From Prevotellamassilia timonensis (lineage in GTDB: Bacteria > Bacteroidota > Bacteroidia > Bacteroidales > Bacteroidaceae), in contig NZ_LT629845.1 in assembly GCF_900106785.1 (NCBI RefSeq), positions 187,535 to 251,534 of the forward strand: 64,000 nt of DNA. Direction: 5' to 3'. The stretch's first letter is position 1, and each line of letters begins with the position of its first letter. This document shows positions 1 to 10,285 of this stretch, in pieces. A model generated the notes under the pieces. It was not told where the DNA came from, made no database searches, and was given only the letters and a program-made list of their open reading frames with translations. A program made the position numbers and the translations under genes.

Positions 1-1332
<1,332 letters not shown>

Positions 1333-1421
1333 CTGAGGGGGCAAAAAAATCGGATAAAATAATATCGACTCCAGTGCATCATGATGTGGCGTAGTTGCCC
1401 TATAGGGGAATAATGCAAATT

Positions 1422-1869
1422 TGTCTGCACTCTGCACTTTCTGACGTAATGTAATGAAAACCAACGCTTTGGGTAGTGTAGACACGTGTGCACTTTGTCT
1501 ACACTACTGTCTACACTACTGTCTGCACTGCACCATTTTCAACTTTGCGGCGTGTAGTTGCCATTGGCACGTAATACACTGCTTGTCAGGGCTGTGTTGT
1601 AATTGCGGTGATGGCATTTGTTTGCGGTTGTATAGGGAGGGCGACTTTTGAGTAGGAGCAACCGAAAATTCGGCCTCCCGTAACAGGTATGGTTGTCTGC
1701 CGTGACCGTAAAATGGTACTGTTGATGCAAAAGGCATTTCATTCTTTTTGTGGTGTGTATAGAAAGTGCAGACGCGTGTAGAGAAGTGCAGACGCGTGCA
1801 GATGGTGTCTACACTGCTTAAACTGTTGAATATCAGCGCAGTGCATATAAAAAGTGCAGAGTGCAGACA
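1422..1869. repeat. Palindromic element, TGTCTGCAC/GTGCAGACA family, copy 1
   Basis: An approximately 450-bp element bounded by inverted ends: TGTCTGCACTCTGCAC at 1422 and its near reverse complement ending at 1869. The arms contain many repeats of the words GTGTAGACA and GTGCAGACG. The core contains GGCCTCCCGTAACAG, which recurs as CTGTTACGGGAGGC in the copy at 23.0 kb. Short reading frames here are low-complexity shadows with no protein family. It fills most of the gap between guaB and the MFS gene. Confidence 0.8.
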
Positions 1870-1928
1870 ATACGGCAAAAGTTGTTTTTATGGCTGTCAG
1901 GTGAGATGTAAATATGCGAAGGTACTCA

Positions 1929-2142
1929 AGCATCAAACGCAAGCACTAAACGCAAGCACCAAACGCAAGCACTAATGGGGGCGACGCGTCTCGCGTCGGG
2001 AAAAAATGACACAAAATAAAGGTTCACAGATAGCACTAATTACATGCCAGTCTGTTGAGCCTTTGCCTTGATTCCCGACGCGGGACGCGTCGCCCCCATT
2101 AGTGCTTGCGTTTAGTGGTAGCGTTTGGTGGTAGCGTTTGCT
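1929..2142. repeat. CGACGCGTC palindromic element, copy A
   Basis: The core spans 1972-2103: CTAATGGGGGCGACGCGTC at the left and its reverse complement at the right, with an inner hairpin of the 'AAAGGTTCACAGATAG' subtype. The flanks are short tandem words (CAAACGCAAGCACTAA left; TAGTGGTAGCGTTTGG right) that are complementary to each other and lengthen the stem. The right flank abuts the stop codon of the MFS gene at 2145. Confidence 0.85.
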
Positions 2143-2144
2143 GC

Positions 2145-3431
2145 TTAGTTCTTCACAGCGATTTCTTCTTCGTTGCTTTCGTCAAAATCTTTGTCAATTT
2201 TTATGAGCGAAGCCACTATAAAGGTGAGGGTGCAAAGCACCATGGTGATAATAAAGAAGTTGAGGTAGCCAACGGCCTCTTGCAGATAGCCAGCCACCAT
2301 GCCTGGCAACATCATGCCAAGGGCCATGAAGCCGGTGCAAAATGCGTAGTGGGCCGTCGATGATTTGCCTCGCGAAAAATACATCAGGTAGAGCATGTAG
2401 GCGGTAAATCCGAACCCGTAGCCAAATTGTTCGATAAAGGTGCACACGCTCACGAAAGTGAGGTTGTCGGGTTGGAAATAGGCCAGCACGATGTAGACAG
2501 CATCGGGCAGTGTGATGCTTAACACCATGGGCCAGAGCCAGCGTTTCAGTCCTCCGCGTTCGGCAGCCCAGCCGCCCAATATGCCGCCAAGGGTCAGTCC
2601 GATAACCCCGACGGTGCCTTGCACCCAGCCGAGTTCGCCAGTGCTGAGGCCCAATCCGCCATCGTTGGGCTTGCCAAGCATGAATAGCGGGCATATCTTG
2701 ACGAGCAGGGCTTCGGGGAGTCGGTATAGCAAGATGAACAGCAACCCTATGATAATCTGCGGTTTGCGGAAGAAGCTGACAAATGTATCGATAAAGTTGG
2801 TTGTTACATTGTGCCAGTCTACTTGCTTGCTCGTTACGTCGGCTGCGGGGCGTGGTAAGTAACGCCAATGGTAAAGGAACAGCAGCAGAAAAGCCACTGC
2901 GGTGAGTGTAAATGTGATGCTCCACGCTTGTGCGGGGCGGTAGTGCGACTCAAGTGTGCCGGCAATCATGATGAGCAATCCTTGTCCGACAATGCTTGCT
3001 ATGCGGTAGAAGGTGGAACGTATGCCGACAAAGAAAGCTTGCTCTTTGGGCGATAGTGCGAGCAAGTAAAAGCCATCGGCTGCTATGTCGTGTGTGGCAC
3101 TGCTAAAAGCCATGAGCCACAACATGGCGAGCGAGCATTGCAGGAAATATGGCAGCTGCATGCTGAAAGCCAGGCCGCCCAGGGCCGCTCCAATGATTAA
3201 CTGCATGATGACAATCCACCACCGTTTGTTGCGCAGGAGGTCTACGATGGGGCTCCAAAATGGTTTGATAACCCATGGCAGATAGAGCCATGAGGTGTAG
3301 AGTGCAATTTGGGCGTTGGTCAGTCCCATGCGTTCGTACATGACGGTGGCTACCGACATGACGATGACGTAGGGTATGCCTTCGGCTGTATAGAGCGTGG
3401 GGATCCAACCCCATGGTGAACGCTGTTTCAT
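2145..3431 (-). CDS. MFS permease, AmpG-like
   Basis: A 428-residue inner-membrane transporter with about 12 predicted membrane segments and a cytoplasmic C-terminal tail rich in Asp/Glu (KIDKDFDESNEEEIAVKN). The N-terminus GWIPTLYTAEGIPYVIVMSV and the early TSWLYLPWVIKPFWSPIVDL motif resemble AmpG-type permeases, which import muropeptide sugars in other bacteria; that substrate is only inferred here. It appears to be a single-gene unit: a palindromic element lies upstream (3.47-3.56 kb) and another abuts its 3' end. Other MFS subfamilies cannot be excluded. Confidence 0.8.
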   Translation of the reverse strand: MKQRSPWGWIPTLYTAEGIPYVIVMSVATVMYERMGLTNAQIALYTSWLYLPWVIKPFWSPIVDLLRNKRWWIVIMQLIIGAALGGLAFSMQLPYFLQCSLAMLWLMAFSSATHDIAADGFYLLALSPKEQAFFVGIRSTFYRIASIVGQGLLIMIAGTLESHYRPAQAWSITFTLTAVAFLLLFLYHWRYLPRPAADVTSKQVDWHNVTTNFIDTFVSFFRKPQIIIGLLFILLYRLPEALLVKICPLFMLGKPNDGGLGLSTGELGWVQGTVGVIGLTLGGILGGWAAERGGLKRWLWPMVLSITLPDAVYIVLAYFQPDNLTFVSVCTFIEQFGYGFGFTAYMLYLMYFSRGKSSTAHYAFCTGFMALGMMLPGMVAGYLQEAVGYLNFFIITMVLCTLTFIVASLIKIDKDFDESNEEEIAVKN

Positions 3432-3470
3432 GGTTGTGTGTTCGTGTGTGTTGATATGCGTGTTTAACGT

Positions 3471-3563
3471 TGCTAATGTGTCAATACGTAAATGTGCTAA
3501 TACGCTGGGCGACCTTTACGCATAAGGCGCAGCCACATTAGCATATTAGCACATTAGCATATT
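3471..3563. repeat. GCTAATGTG palindromic element
   Basis: The left arm (3471-3510) repeats GCTAATGTG/GTGCTAATACG and the right arm (3528-3563) carries the complementary words CACATTAGCATATTAG. The arms flank a short GC-rich centre. It occupies the gap between rny and the MFS start and could act as a bidirectional structure there. Confidence 0.65.
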
Positions 3564-3587
3564 GCAAGATGTTGTATAGCCAGTTTG

Positions 3588-5120
3588 TTATTTGGCGTAG
3601 CTTACAGAGCGTGTTTCGCGAATGACGGTAATCTTCACCTGTCCGGGATAAGTCATTTCGTCCTGAATGCGACGTGCGATGTCGGCACTGAGCTTTTCGA
3701 TTTGTTTGTCGTCAATTTTGTCTGCGCCAACAATCACGCGCAGTTCGCGGCCAGCCTGTATGGCGTATGTTTTGGTTACGCCCTCGTAGCTTGAAGCAAT
3801 TTGTTCAAGGTCGTTGAGGCGCTTGATGTAGGCTTCGGCAATTTCGCGACGTGCGCCTGGGCGTGCACCGCTGATGGCATCACACACCTGCACGATGGGT
3901 GCAAGCAGAGTGGTCATTTCCATTTCGTCGTGGTGAGCGCCGATGGCATTTACAATTTCGGGCTTCTCTTTATACTTTTCAGCCAGCTTGGCGCCATAAA
4001 GTGCGTGTGGCAGTTCGCTCTCCTCGTCGGGCACCTTGCCTATATCGTGCAGCAAGCCGGCGCGTTTGGCCTTTTTGGGGTTGAGGCCGAGTTCTGCTGC
4101 CATAACAGAGCAAAGGTTAGCCGTTTCGCGTGCGTGTTGCAACAGGTTCTGGCCGTATGACGAGCGGTATTTCATTTTACCAATGATGCGTACCAATTCG
4201 GGGTGCAGGCCGTGTATGCCGAGGTCGATGGCAGTGCGTTTACCCGTTTCGATAACCTCGTCCTCAACCTGTTTCTTAACTTTGGCTACAACCTCCTCAA
4301 TGCGTGCCGGGTGTATGCGTCCGTCGGCAATGAGCTGGTGGAGTGCCAATCGGCAGATTTCGCGGCGCACGGGGTCGAATGCGCTGATGACAATGGCCTC
4401 GGGTGTGTCGTCCACAACGATTTCAACGCCAGTGGCGGCTTCGAGTGCGCGAATGTTGCGTCCTTCGCGACCGATGATGCGGCCTTTCACCTCGTCGTTG
4501 TCGATGTGGAACACTGTCACACTGTTTTCGATGGCAGTTTCGGTGGCCACGCGTTGTATGGTTTGTATCACGATGCGCTTTGCTTCCTTGTTGGCGGTGA
4601 GTTTGGCATCGTCCATGATATCGTTGATGTAGCTTTGTGCGTTGCTTCGTGCTTCGTCCTTGAGCGAGTCAACCAATCGTTTCTTGGCCTCGTCTGCCGA
4701 GAGTCCGCTCAACTCTTCAAGCTTTTCGCGCTCCTTGAGTTGCAATTTTTCAAGTTCCTCCTCTTTGCGGTTCAGAGCCTGCTGCTGTGTGTTGAGTCGG
4801 TTGTGCGTGTTGTCGAGCTCCTGCTTGCGGCGTCCCAGTTCTTCTTGGCGCTGGTTCAGTCCGATTTCGCGTTGCTTGAGTTTGTTCTCAACTTGCAGTA
4901 TGCGTTGGTTGCGCTGCTGCACCTCTTTTTCAAGTTCAGCCTTTTTGTTGAGGAACTTTTCTTTTACTTCGAGGAGTTTTTTCTCCTTAATGACGTCAGC
5001 CTCCTTGTTGGCTGTTTCGATCATGCGCAGATATTTCTTTTTCAGTACATAACGGAAAAAACTATATCCAGCACAGCCACCGATCACCAGACCGATGACG
5101 ATAAGTATTGCTTCGTACAT
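3588..5120 (-). CDS. rny: Ribonuclease Y
   Basis: A membrane-anchored endoribonuclease that initiates mRNA decay. The 510 residues show an N-terminal membrane anchor (about residues 4-22), a long charged coiled coil (about 25-190), a KH RNA-binding domain with [15 protein letters not shown], and an HD metal-dependent phosphodiesterase domain with LLHDIGKV. Length and domain order match the family. It is the last gene of a minus-strand operon behind zapA, separated from it by a 156-bp structured spacer. Confidence 0.97.
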   Translation of the reverse strand: MYEAILIVIGLVIGGCAGYSFFRYVLKKKYLRMIETANKEADVIKEKKLLEVKEKFLNKKAELEKEVQQRNQRILQVENKLKQREIGLNQRQEELGRRKQELDNTHNRLNTQQQALNRKEEELEKLQLKEREKLEELSGLSADEAKKRLVDSLKDEARSNAQSYINDIMDDAKLTANKEAKRIVIQTIQRVATETAIENSVTVFHIDNDEVKGRIIGREGRNIRALEAATGVEIVVDDTPEAIVISAFDPVRREICRLALHQLIADGRIHPARIEEVVAKVKKQVEDEVIETGKRTAIDLGIHGLHPELVRIIGKMKYRSSYGQNLLQHARETANLCSVMAAELGLNPKKAKRAGLLHDIGKVPDEESELPHALYGAKLAEKYKEKPEIVNAIGAHHDEMEMTTLLAPIVQVCDAISGARPGARREIAEAYIKRLNDLEQIASSYEGVTKTYAIQAGRELRVIVGADKIDDKQIEKLSADIARRIQDEMTYPGQVKITVIRETRSVSYAK

Positions 5121-5276
5121 TTGTATTTATATAGAGTGTTAATGGTGCGCCCGGCATATTTAGTCCGACCCCCGGGCAGCGTCGTTAATTGTCATTTTTA
5201 TAAATAAGCGTAAGGGTGCAAGGTGTGGCAGTTGTGGCGCTTGGTGGTGGGCAAGCAGGTTTGCCCGTGGTGTGCG
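5121..5276 (-). other. Structured zapA-rny intergenic region
   Basis: Read on the minus strand, this 156-bp spacer contains a perfect hairpin GGGCAA-N6-TTGCCC shortly after the zapA stop and a second inverted pair GCCCGG...CCGGGC close to the rny start. It may be a processing or terminator structure, or a small RNA. The region downstream of zapA encodes 6S RNA in many other bacteria, but I could not draw a convincing 6S closing stem here. Confidence 0.35.
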
Positions 5277-5576
5277 CTATTTTTCGGCCAATAGCTCTTC
5301 AAGTTCTTGCGTCAGCCTTGTTACGGTGTTTTCGTAGGGCGACTGGTCTTGTTGTGCCTGTAATTGCAGCACCTGTACGGCAAAGTCGAGTAATGCGACA
5401 GAGGTGTATTTTTCGTATCCGAGATGAGGGTAAGATTGCTCGTAGCGTCCGAGTTTCTCGTTGATGAGTTGTGAGGCCCGTCGGTAAATTTCCTCTTGGT
5501 CACGTTTGATGGTAATAGGGAAAGCTTGCTTGCCGATGAGCAGCTGTATGACCATTTTTTCGTTGTTGTTCTCCAT
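5277..5576 (-). CDS. zapA: Cell division protein ZapA
   Basis: A cytoplasmic protein that stabilises FtsZ filaments at the division ring. I chose the ATG at 5576 (MENNNEKMVIQLLIGKQ), giving 99 residues, the normal ZapA size; an in-frame extension to 5612 would overlap the upstream gene. An N-terminal beta-rich head (IQLLIGKQAFPITIK) is followed by helices ending in a coiled coil (VTRLTQELEELLAEK). It lies 11 bp downstream of a small coiled-coil gene and upstream of rny, an arrangement common in Bacteroidota. Confidence 0.9.
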   Translation of the reverse strand: MENNNEKMVIQLLIGKQAFPITIKRDQEEIYRRASQLINEKLGRYEQSYPHLGYEKYTSVALLDFAVQVLQLQAQQDQSPYENTVTRLTQELEELLAEK

Positions 5577-5587
5577 AATACGAGTGT

Positions 5588-5881
5588 CTAAACGTCTAAT
5601 AATGCAATACACTTGTCCACTTCGCGTATGAGTCGTGCTATTTTGGCTCTCGACTCTTTCACATCGTCGCCGCTCACCTCAATCATGCGTGCCGTTTTCA
5701 GCGTGTCGTAGTCCTTTTTCAAACCGTCAATAGTCTGCTCCGCGCCAGCAAGTTGTTGCTGGCACGCTTCGAGCTGCGCTTGCAAGTCGGCGTTTTTTTG
5801 TCGCTCGTCTTGATACGCCATCATGAGTTGGCGCACGCGTGCTTCAAAGTTTCGAAGTGCTATTTCTTGTTCGTTAGTCAT
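5588..5881 (-). CDS. Small coiled-coil protein upstream of zapA
   Basis: A 97-residue protein without cysteine-rich or enzymatic motifs. Residues about 20-65 form a heptad-rich coiled coil (DERQKNADLQAQLEACQQQL), followed by a more structured tail (SRAKIARLIREVDKCIALL). Its position directly before zapA suggests a division-associated partner analogous to ZapB, but this rests on context, size and coiled-coil character only. Confidence 0.7.
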   Translation of the reverse strand: MTNEQEIALRNFEARVRQLMMAYQDERQKNADLQAQLEACQQQLAGAEQTIDGLKKDYDTLKTARMIEVSGDDVKESRAKIARLIREVDKCIALLDV

Positions 5882-5939
5882 TATTTATGCTTTGAACGGT
5901 TGAGAGGGGTGGGGGGGGATTGGTGCGGGTGTGACACGC

Positions 5940-6578
5940 TTACTTCTCGTCCTTGTCGCTTGGTTTAGGCTCTTTTTTGGCCAGTATTACCACGTTGTAT
6001 ACGTAGGTGGTCATCCATTCGGCGCTATAGCCCAGTTGCTGTTGGTAGCGTCGTACGGCGATGCAAGCCTTCCGCACACCTTCGTCCTTCCAGGTGTCTT
6101 TGGTCAGGACTTCGTTGATGGCCTTGGCAGTGAGGTTGCGCAGCGCCTGCTGGAACATGCTTGGCAGGCGGAACTTCCACTTCATGATGTTGCCCATGAG
6201 CATCATCAGCTCTTGTGAAAAGCCCTGGAAGAGGAACAGATAGTTGCGCACATCGTTCACATTGCGGCAGTGGCGCTTGATGCTTCGGTCAATTTCCTTG
6301 AAGAAGAAGTCCTCGATGCCGTAAATTTCCATCAGCATTTTGCGGCATTTGTTCTTTTCGCCCAAGCCCAACTTGTTGTTGACGGTTTGTACGTGGAGTG
6401 TCTGCTTGAACACTCTGAGGTCGGGCAGTGCAGAGAGGTTGCTGATGCCAAGGTTAGCCGCCATGACAGCTTGATAATAAACGCGAATGAGCATCATGAA
6501 ATCTTCCATGCCGCCCACGCGCCAACCTGTTTCGTTGGGCTGTTCCTTATGTTTGAATAATTTTGAAAATAATCCCAT
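5940..6578 (-). CDS. Conserved protein of unknown function
   Basis: I prefer ATG at 6578 (MGLFSKLFKHKEQPNETGW), giving 212 residues; the longer frame starts inside the promoter-proximal leader. The protein looks soluble and alpha-helical, with many Met, Lys and aromatic residues and no signal peptide or recognised catalytic motif. The short amphipathic N-terminus GLFSKLFKHK could touch membranes. It is the first gene of the operon leading to zapA and rny, so a role in cell division or RNA decay is possible but unproven. Confidence 0.7.
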   Translation of the reverse strand: MGLFSKLFKHKEQPNETGWRVGGMEDFMMLIRVYYQAVMAANLGISNLSALPDLRVFKQTLHVQTVNNKLGLGEKNKCRKMLMEIYGIEDFFFKEIDRSIKRHCRNVNDVRNYLFLFQGFSQELMMLMGNIMKWKFRLPSMFQQALRNLTAKAINEVLTKDTWKDEGVRKACIAVRRYQQQLGYSAEWMTTYVYNVVILAKKEPKPSDKDEK

Positions 6579-6633
6579 ATTGTTGTGTTGTTTGTGCCAT
6601 GTGCTCTTGTTCAGTTGGAGCAAATAGCTCTTG

Positions 6634-6664
6634 CAAAGATAAGTAATGCCCTCCGAAGTGCCAA
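6634..6664 (-). promoter_or_regulatory. Promoter of the zapA-rny operon
   Basis: On the minus strand TTG (6662-6664) lies 20 bp from TATCTTTG (6634-6641), a consensus Bacteroidota promoter, about 56 bp upstream of the first gene of the operon. Confidence 0.75.
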
Positions 6665-6948
6665 GGCATTTACAGCCTTTTTGTGCTTTTTGTGTGAAAT
6701 ATGTTTTATTTTTGTGTTTTGAGGTTCAAAGATTTAGGCGCACGGCGTTCAAGTAAAGGAAAAACATTAACTTTGTTTGCGGTTTGTCAAAAAAGGCACT
6801 TGTGCCGGACATTTGGCAGTATGCTTTGGCGTGACGCGGCTTCAGAGATTGTCAGGTTAGCGTTGTGCCAGCTTCTACTGCCTATCAATTATTTTACAAT
6901 TCAACTTGTTGCCCCGTTCAGCTCAGACCGCCAACGGGGGTAAGACAA

Positions 6949-7056
6949 GTGGGTGGTTCTAAAAATTCTGTTTTTAGAGTTCTGCCATTCTGAAATGTGA
7001 TTTGCGCACTATGATAGTGCACAAATCCCTGTTTCAGAATTGTTAGAGCCACCCAC
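6949..7056. repeat. Long imperfect palindrome upstream of ispE
   Basis: The ends GTGGGTGGTTCTAA and TTAGAGCCACCCAC are inverted; inner segments AATTCTG/CAGAATT and a central ATTTGCGCACTAT/ATAGTGCACAAAT also pair, giving a 108-bp hairpin-forming element. It ends 20 bp before the ispE start. A similar terminal sequence (GGCGGTTCTAAAAAATACTG) occurs at 47.19 kb. The rest of the 6.66-6.95 kb gap shows nothing recognisable. Confidence 0.7.
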
Positions 7057-7076
7057 ATTTGAACACCAACTTAAAT

Positions 7077-7922
7077 ATGCAAACAGACAAGCGTACACTC
7101 TTGTTGCCACCGTGCAAAATAAATATTGGTTTGAATGTGGTGGCCCGTCGTGCCGACGGTTATCATGATCTTGAAACCGTGTTTTATCCTGTGCCGTTGC
7201 GTGACAATCTTGAATTTAAGATTTCAGACGACGATACAGCGCCTTACACGCTGTCCACGGGCGGTGTGCCTGTGGCAGGTGACGCCTCCGACAATTTGGT
7301 GGTAAAGGTGTATATGTCGCTCAAAAAGGAGTTCGACTTGCCGCCCTTGGACATCTATCTTTACAAGCACATACCGATGGGAGCCGGACTTGGTGGGGGC
7401 AGCAGTGATGCTGCCATGATGATGACAGGGCTGAACGAAACCTTTGAACTCGGTATGTCAGAGACCGAAATGGAACAGCGTATGGCCAGCTTTGGAGCCG
7501 ATTGCGCTTTCTTTGTAAAGTGCCGGTCTGCTTATGCCACGGGCATAGGCGACAGGTTGCAGCCAATTTCGCTTTCGCTCAAGGGCAAGCACATCGTGTT
7601 GGTAAAGCCCGATGTGTTTGTGTCGACCAAGGAGGCTTATGCACAGGTCGTGCCCAAACCGGCCGACTATCCGCTAATTGATGCCATCGCCCAGCCGGTG
7701 ACGGAGTGGCGACGTCTGGTGGTGAACGACTTTGAGGCATCGGTCTTTCCCAATCACCCGGAATTGGCAGCCATCAAACAAACACTTTACGACATGGGGG
7801 CACAGTATGCAGCCATGAGTGGCAGCGGCAGCACGATATTTGGCTTGTTTGATCGCCCTGTACCAGAGGCGGCAGAGGTCTTTGACAAGCATTTTGTCTT
7901 TGTAAAGCAGTTCGTCAAATGA
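7077..7922 (+). CDS. ispE: 4-diphosphocytidyl-2-C-methyl-D-erythritol kinase
   Basis: Phosphorylates CDP-methylerythritol in the non-mevalonate (MEP) isoprenoid pathway, in the cytoplasm. I chose ATG at 7077 rather than TTG at 7059 because the family starts just before the substrate motif CKINIGLNVV; this gives 281 residues, normal for IspE. GHMP-kinase motifs are visible: the ATP loop PMGAGLGGGSSDAA and the C-terminal glycine motif MSGSGSTIFGLF. It overlaps the next gene by 4 bp (ATGA), so the two are probably translationally coupled. Confidence 0.95.
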   Translation: MQTDKRTLLLPPCKINIGLNVVARRADGYHDLETVFYPVPLRDNLEFKISDDDTAPYTLSTGGVPVAGDASDNLVVKVYMSLKKEFDLPPLDIYLYKHIPMGAGLGGGSSDAAMMMTGLNETFELGMSETEMEQRMASFGADCAFFVKCRSAYATGIGDRLQPISLSLKGKHIVLVKPDVFVSTKEAYAQVVPKPADYPLIDAIAQPVTEWRRLVVNDFEASVFPNHPELAAIKQTLYDMGAQYAAMSGSGSTIFGLFDRPVPEAAEVFDKHFVFVKQFVK

Positions 7923-8680
7923 TTTACTATTTTTCGGGTACCGGCAATTCGTACAAAGTGGCAGCCCAGTTGGCTCAAAGCACTTCGACGAAGTTGGCCG
8001 ACATGAGTAGTGTGGCGGTTGATGTCCCGGTGTGTGACGATGCGGTGGTGGGCTTTGTGCTACCCGTCTATGCTTGGGGCCTGCCCGTGTTTGTAGAGCA
8101 GTTCGTCAAGTCATTGCCGCGTGGCGTCAGGCACAAGTATGTTTATGCTGTGCTGACCTGCGGTGACGACATGGGGTATGCCGACGTGTTATTGCGCAAG
8201 GCGCTGAAGCGTGTGGGGTGGCAGCTCGATGCCGTTTATGTGGTACAGATGCGCAATACCTATGTATGTTTGCCGGGGTTCGATGTGGACAGTCCTGACG
8301 TGCAACAACGTAAAGACCGCGCCTTCGACCAGCGCATGACACATGTGGCGACGTGTGTGGCCAGCCGGGCACCGTTTGACGAGCGTGAAATGCTGCGTGG
8401 GGCATGGCCCTGGCTGAAAAGTTATGTGTTGCGCCCGCTCTTTAACAAGTTGCTGATAAGCGACCGCCGCTTCAGCGTAGATGCCAGTGTCTGCAGCCAA
8501 TGTGGTGCCTGTGTGCGCCGTTGTCCGTTGGGCAATATGCGTATGGGGGCAGACGGTTTGCCGCAATGGCATGCCGGCAAATGCACGCATTGTTTGCGTT
8601 GCTACCATATCTGTCCGCACCATGCCATAAGCTACGGAAAATTTACGCGTGGCAAGGGTCAGGTGAAAATAAATTTATAA
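7919..8680 (+). CDS. EFR1-type flavodoxin/ferredoxin fusion
   Basis: A 253-residue cytoplasmic electron carrier. The N-terminus has the flavodoxin FMN phosphate loop YFSGTGNSYKVA, with the rest of a flavodoxin-like fold to about residue 170. The C-terminus carries two 4Fe-4S ferredoxin motifs, CSQCGACVRRCP and CTHCLRCYHICP. This combination is the EFR1-type family; the redox partner is unknown. It overlaps ispE by 4 bp. The MEP-pathway enzymes IspG and IspH need reduced iron-sulfur clusters, so a link to isoprenoid synthesis is conceivable. Confidence 0.85.
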   Translation: MIYYFSGTGNSYKVAAQLAQSTSTKLADMSSVAVDVPVCDDAVVGFVLPVYAWGLPVFVEQFVKSLPRGVRHKYVYAVLTCGDDMGYADVLLRKALKRVGWQLDAVYVVQMRNTYVCLPGFDVDSPDVQQRKDRAFDQRMTHVATCVASRAPFDEREMLRGAWPWLKSYVLRPLFNKLLISDRRFSVDASVCSQCGACVRRCPLGNMRMGADGLPQWHAGKCTHCLRCYHICPHHAISYGKFTRGKGQVKINL

Positions 8681-8786
8681 TTTTGCCGTCCGCTAAGCGG
8701 GCGCACTTATCCCGTCGGTATGCAAGATGCGTTAATGTAAAACGTCCGTTTGGTGCAAGTAGAACAATAAAACAATACGACTAACA

Positions 8787-9269
8787 ATGAACAACGAATG
8801 GTTTGAGTGTAAGGTGAAGTATGAAAAGACTATGGAAAATGGTCTTGTAAAGAAGGTGACAGAGCCTTATTTGGTAGACGCCTTGAACTTTACCGAAGCT
8901 GAAGCACGTATTATAGAAGAGATAACCCCATTTATGACCGGTGCCTTTGAGGTGAGCGACATCAAGCGCGCCCACTATGCCGAACTGTTTGAGGCACCTG
9001 GCGATGACAGCGCCGACAAGTTTTTCCGTGCCAAACTGCTCTTTATCACACTCGACGAAAAGAGTGGCAAGGAGAAGAAGACCTCGCAGAATGTGCTTGT
9101 GCAGGCTGCCGATTTGCGCGATTCGATCAAGCGCCTTGACGAGGGTATGAAAGGCTCAATGATGGACTACACCATAGCCTCGGTTACCGAAACGGCTATT
9201 ATGGACATATTCCACTATGTTGTACACCACAAAAAGGCTGGTGAGGACAAGCCCGAATATGAGGCTTGA
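8787..9269 (+). CDS. DUF4494 family protein
   Basis: A 160-residue soluble protein beginning MNNEWFECKVKYEKTMENGL, which I recognise as the Bacteroidota DUF4494 family; its biochemical function is not known. It is acidic and helical with no signal peptide. It sits 130 bp upstream of the yggS homologue on the same strand, a pairing I know from other Bacteroidales, so the two may be co-expressed. Confidence 0.8.
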   Translation: MNNEWFECKVKYEKTMENGLVKKVTEPYLVDALNFTEAEARIIEEITPFMTGAFEVSDIKRAHYAELFEAPGDDSADKFFRAKLLFITLDEKSGKEKKTSQNVLVQAADLRDSIKRLDEGMKGSMMDYTIASVTETAIMDIFHYVVHHKKAGEDKPEYEA

Positions 9270-9334
9270 CAACCACACTGCCGGATATTAAAGCCGTTCT
9301 TAGGCGTGGCGTAATGAGTTGATAAGTACGCGTC

Positions 9335-9380
9335 GACGTAATGAGTTGACGGGTTGACAAGTTAACGGGCAAATAAGTAG
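9335..9380. repeat. Half copy of the GTTGACGGG element
   Basis: The tandem words GAGTTGACGGGTTGACAAG and GTTAACGGG match one arm of the palindromes at 33.1 and 40.9 kb. No complementary arm is visible here. Confidence 0.6.
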
Positions 9381-9401
9381 AAAATCTATTATTTTGAGGC
9401 T

Positions 9402-10061
9402 ATGATACATCTTAACGAAGTAAGGGCTACGGTAAAGCAAGGCGTAGAACTTGTAGCCGTGTCAAAATTCCACCCGGCGGCACTCATCAAGGAGGCTTAT
9501 GACCAGGGCCAACGCATATTTGGCGAGAGCCGCGTACAGGAACTGCAGGCCAAACACGAGGCTTTGCCGGCCGACATACAATGGCATTTTATCGGTCATC
9601 TGCAGCCTAACAAGGTGAAATATATTGCGTCATACATCTCGCTCATACATGCTGTGGACAGCTACAAACTGCTGGCCGAAATAAACAAACAGGCGGCTAA
9701 GCATGACCGCGTGATACCCTGTTTGCTCGAATTGCACATAGCGCAGGAAGAGAGCAAGTATGGCTTTACGCCCGAGGCCTGCACCGCCTTGCTTGAAGAT
9801 GGGGCGTGGCGCGCTTTGAAAAATGTGCAGATAGCCGGTTTGATGTGTGTGGCTTCGAACACGCCCGACATGGTGCAGGTGCGGAGCGAGTTTCATCAAG
9901 CCCGCGTGTATTTTGACGAGTTGAAACAACGTTTCTTTGCTGACGACCCGCACTTTTGTGAGCGTTCGTGGGGTATGTCGCACGACTATGATGTGGCCAT
10001 GGACGAGGGCGCAACACTTGTGCGTGTGGGTACCGCCATCTTTGGCGAAAGAGAATATTGA
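9402..10061 (+). CDS. YggS-type PLP homeostasis protein
   Basis: A 219-residue single-domain TIM-barrel protein that binds pyridoxal 5'-phosphate and buffers its pool. The PLP lysine is expected at Lys22 in VAVSKFHPAA; other family signatures are FGESRVQELQAKHE, WHFIGHLQPNKVKYI, the LMCVAS strand, and the C-terminal phosphate-binding SWGMSHDYDVAMDEGATLVR and GTAIFGERE. Length and motifs are typical. Confidence 0.93.
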   Translation: MIHLNEVRATVKQGVELVAVSKFHPAALIKEAYDQGQRIFGESRVQELQAKHEALPADIQWHFIGHLQPNKVKYIASYISLIHAVDSYKLLAEINKQAAKHDRVIPCLLELHIAQEESKYGFTPEACTALLEDGAWRALKNVQIAGLMCVASNTPDMVQVRSEFHQARVYFDELKQRFFADDPHFCERSWGMSHDYDVAMDEGATLVRVGTAIFGEREY

Positions 10062-10085
10062 ACAATAACAATGTGATAGAAACAG

Positions 10086-10124
10086 GAGCCCGGCCAAAAT
10101 CCGTTAGCGGTGGTGGCCGGGCTC
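10086..10124 (+). terminator. Hairpin downstream of yggS homologue
   Basis: A perfect 11-bp stem GAGCCCGGCCA / TGGCCGGGCTC with a 17-nt loop begins 24 bp after the stop codon. No clear T tract follows, so it may act as a terminator or as a 3' stabilising structure. Confidence 0.6.
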
Positions 10125-10203
10125 GGTGTGTGAATATATCAGATTGTATGAAGGGTGCTTAAAGCGGGGCGTTATCTGTGTGCGAATAAGATAAACAGTG
10201 CCT

Positions 10204-10237
10204 TTTGTGTATAGCTCAGAAAGAATACGTAACTTTG
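10204..10237 (+). promoter_or_regulatory. Promoter of the HAD-panB unit
   Basis: TTTG (10204-10207) and TAACTTTG (10230-10237) with a 22-bp spacer, slightly longer than the consensus, 48 bp upstream of the HAD phosphatase start. Confidence 0.55.
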
Positions 10238-10285
10238 CAGCGTGACAAGATATGACGCTTGCCACGCATACAAAACTAAACAACT

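Noticed and set aside
4203-5207. Plus-strand frame of 334 residues opposite rny
   Set aside because: Antisense of the rny coiled coil, whose biased codons keep other frames open.
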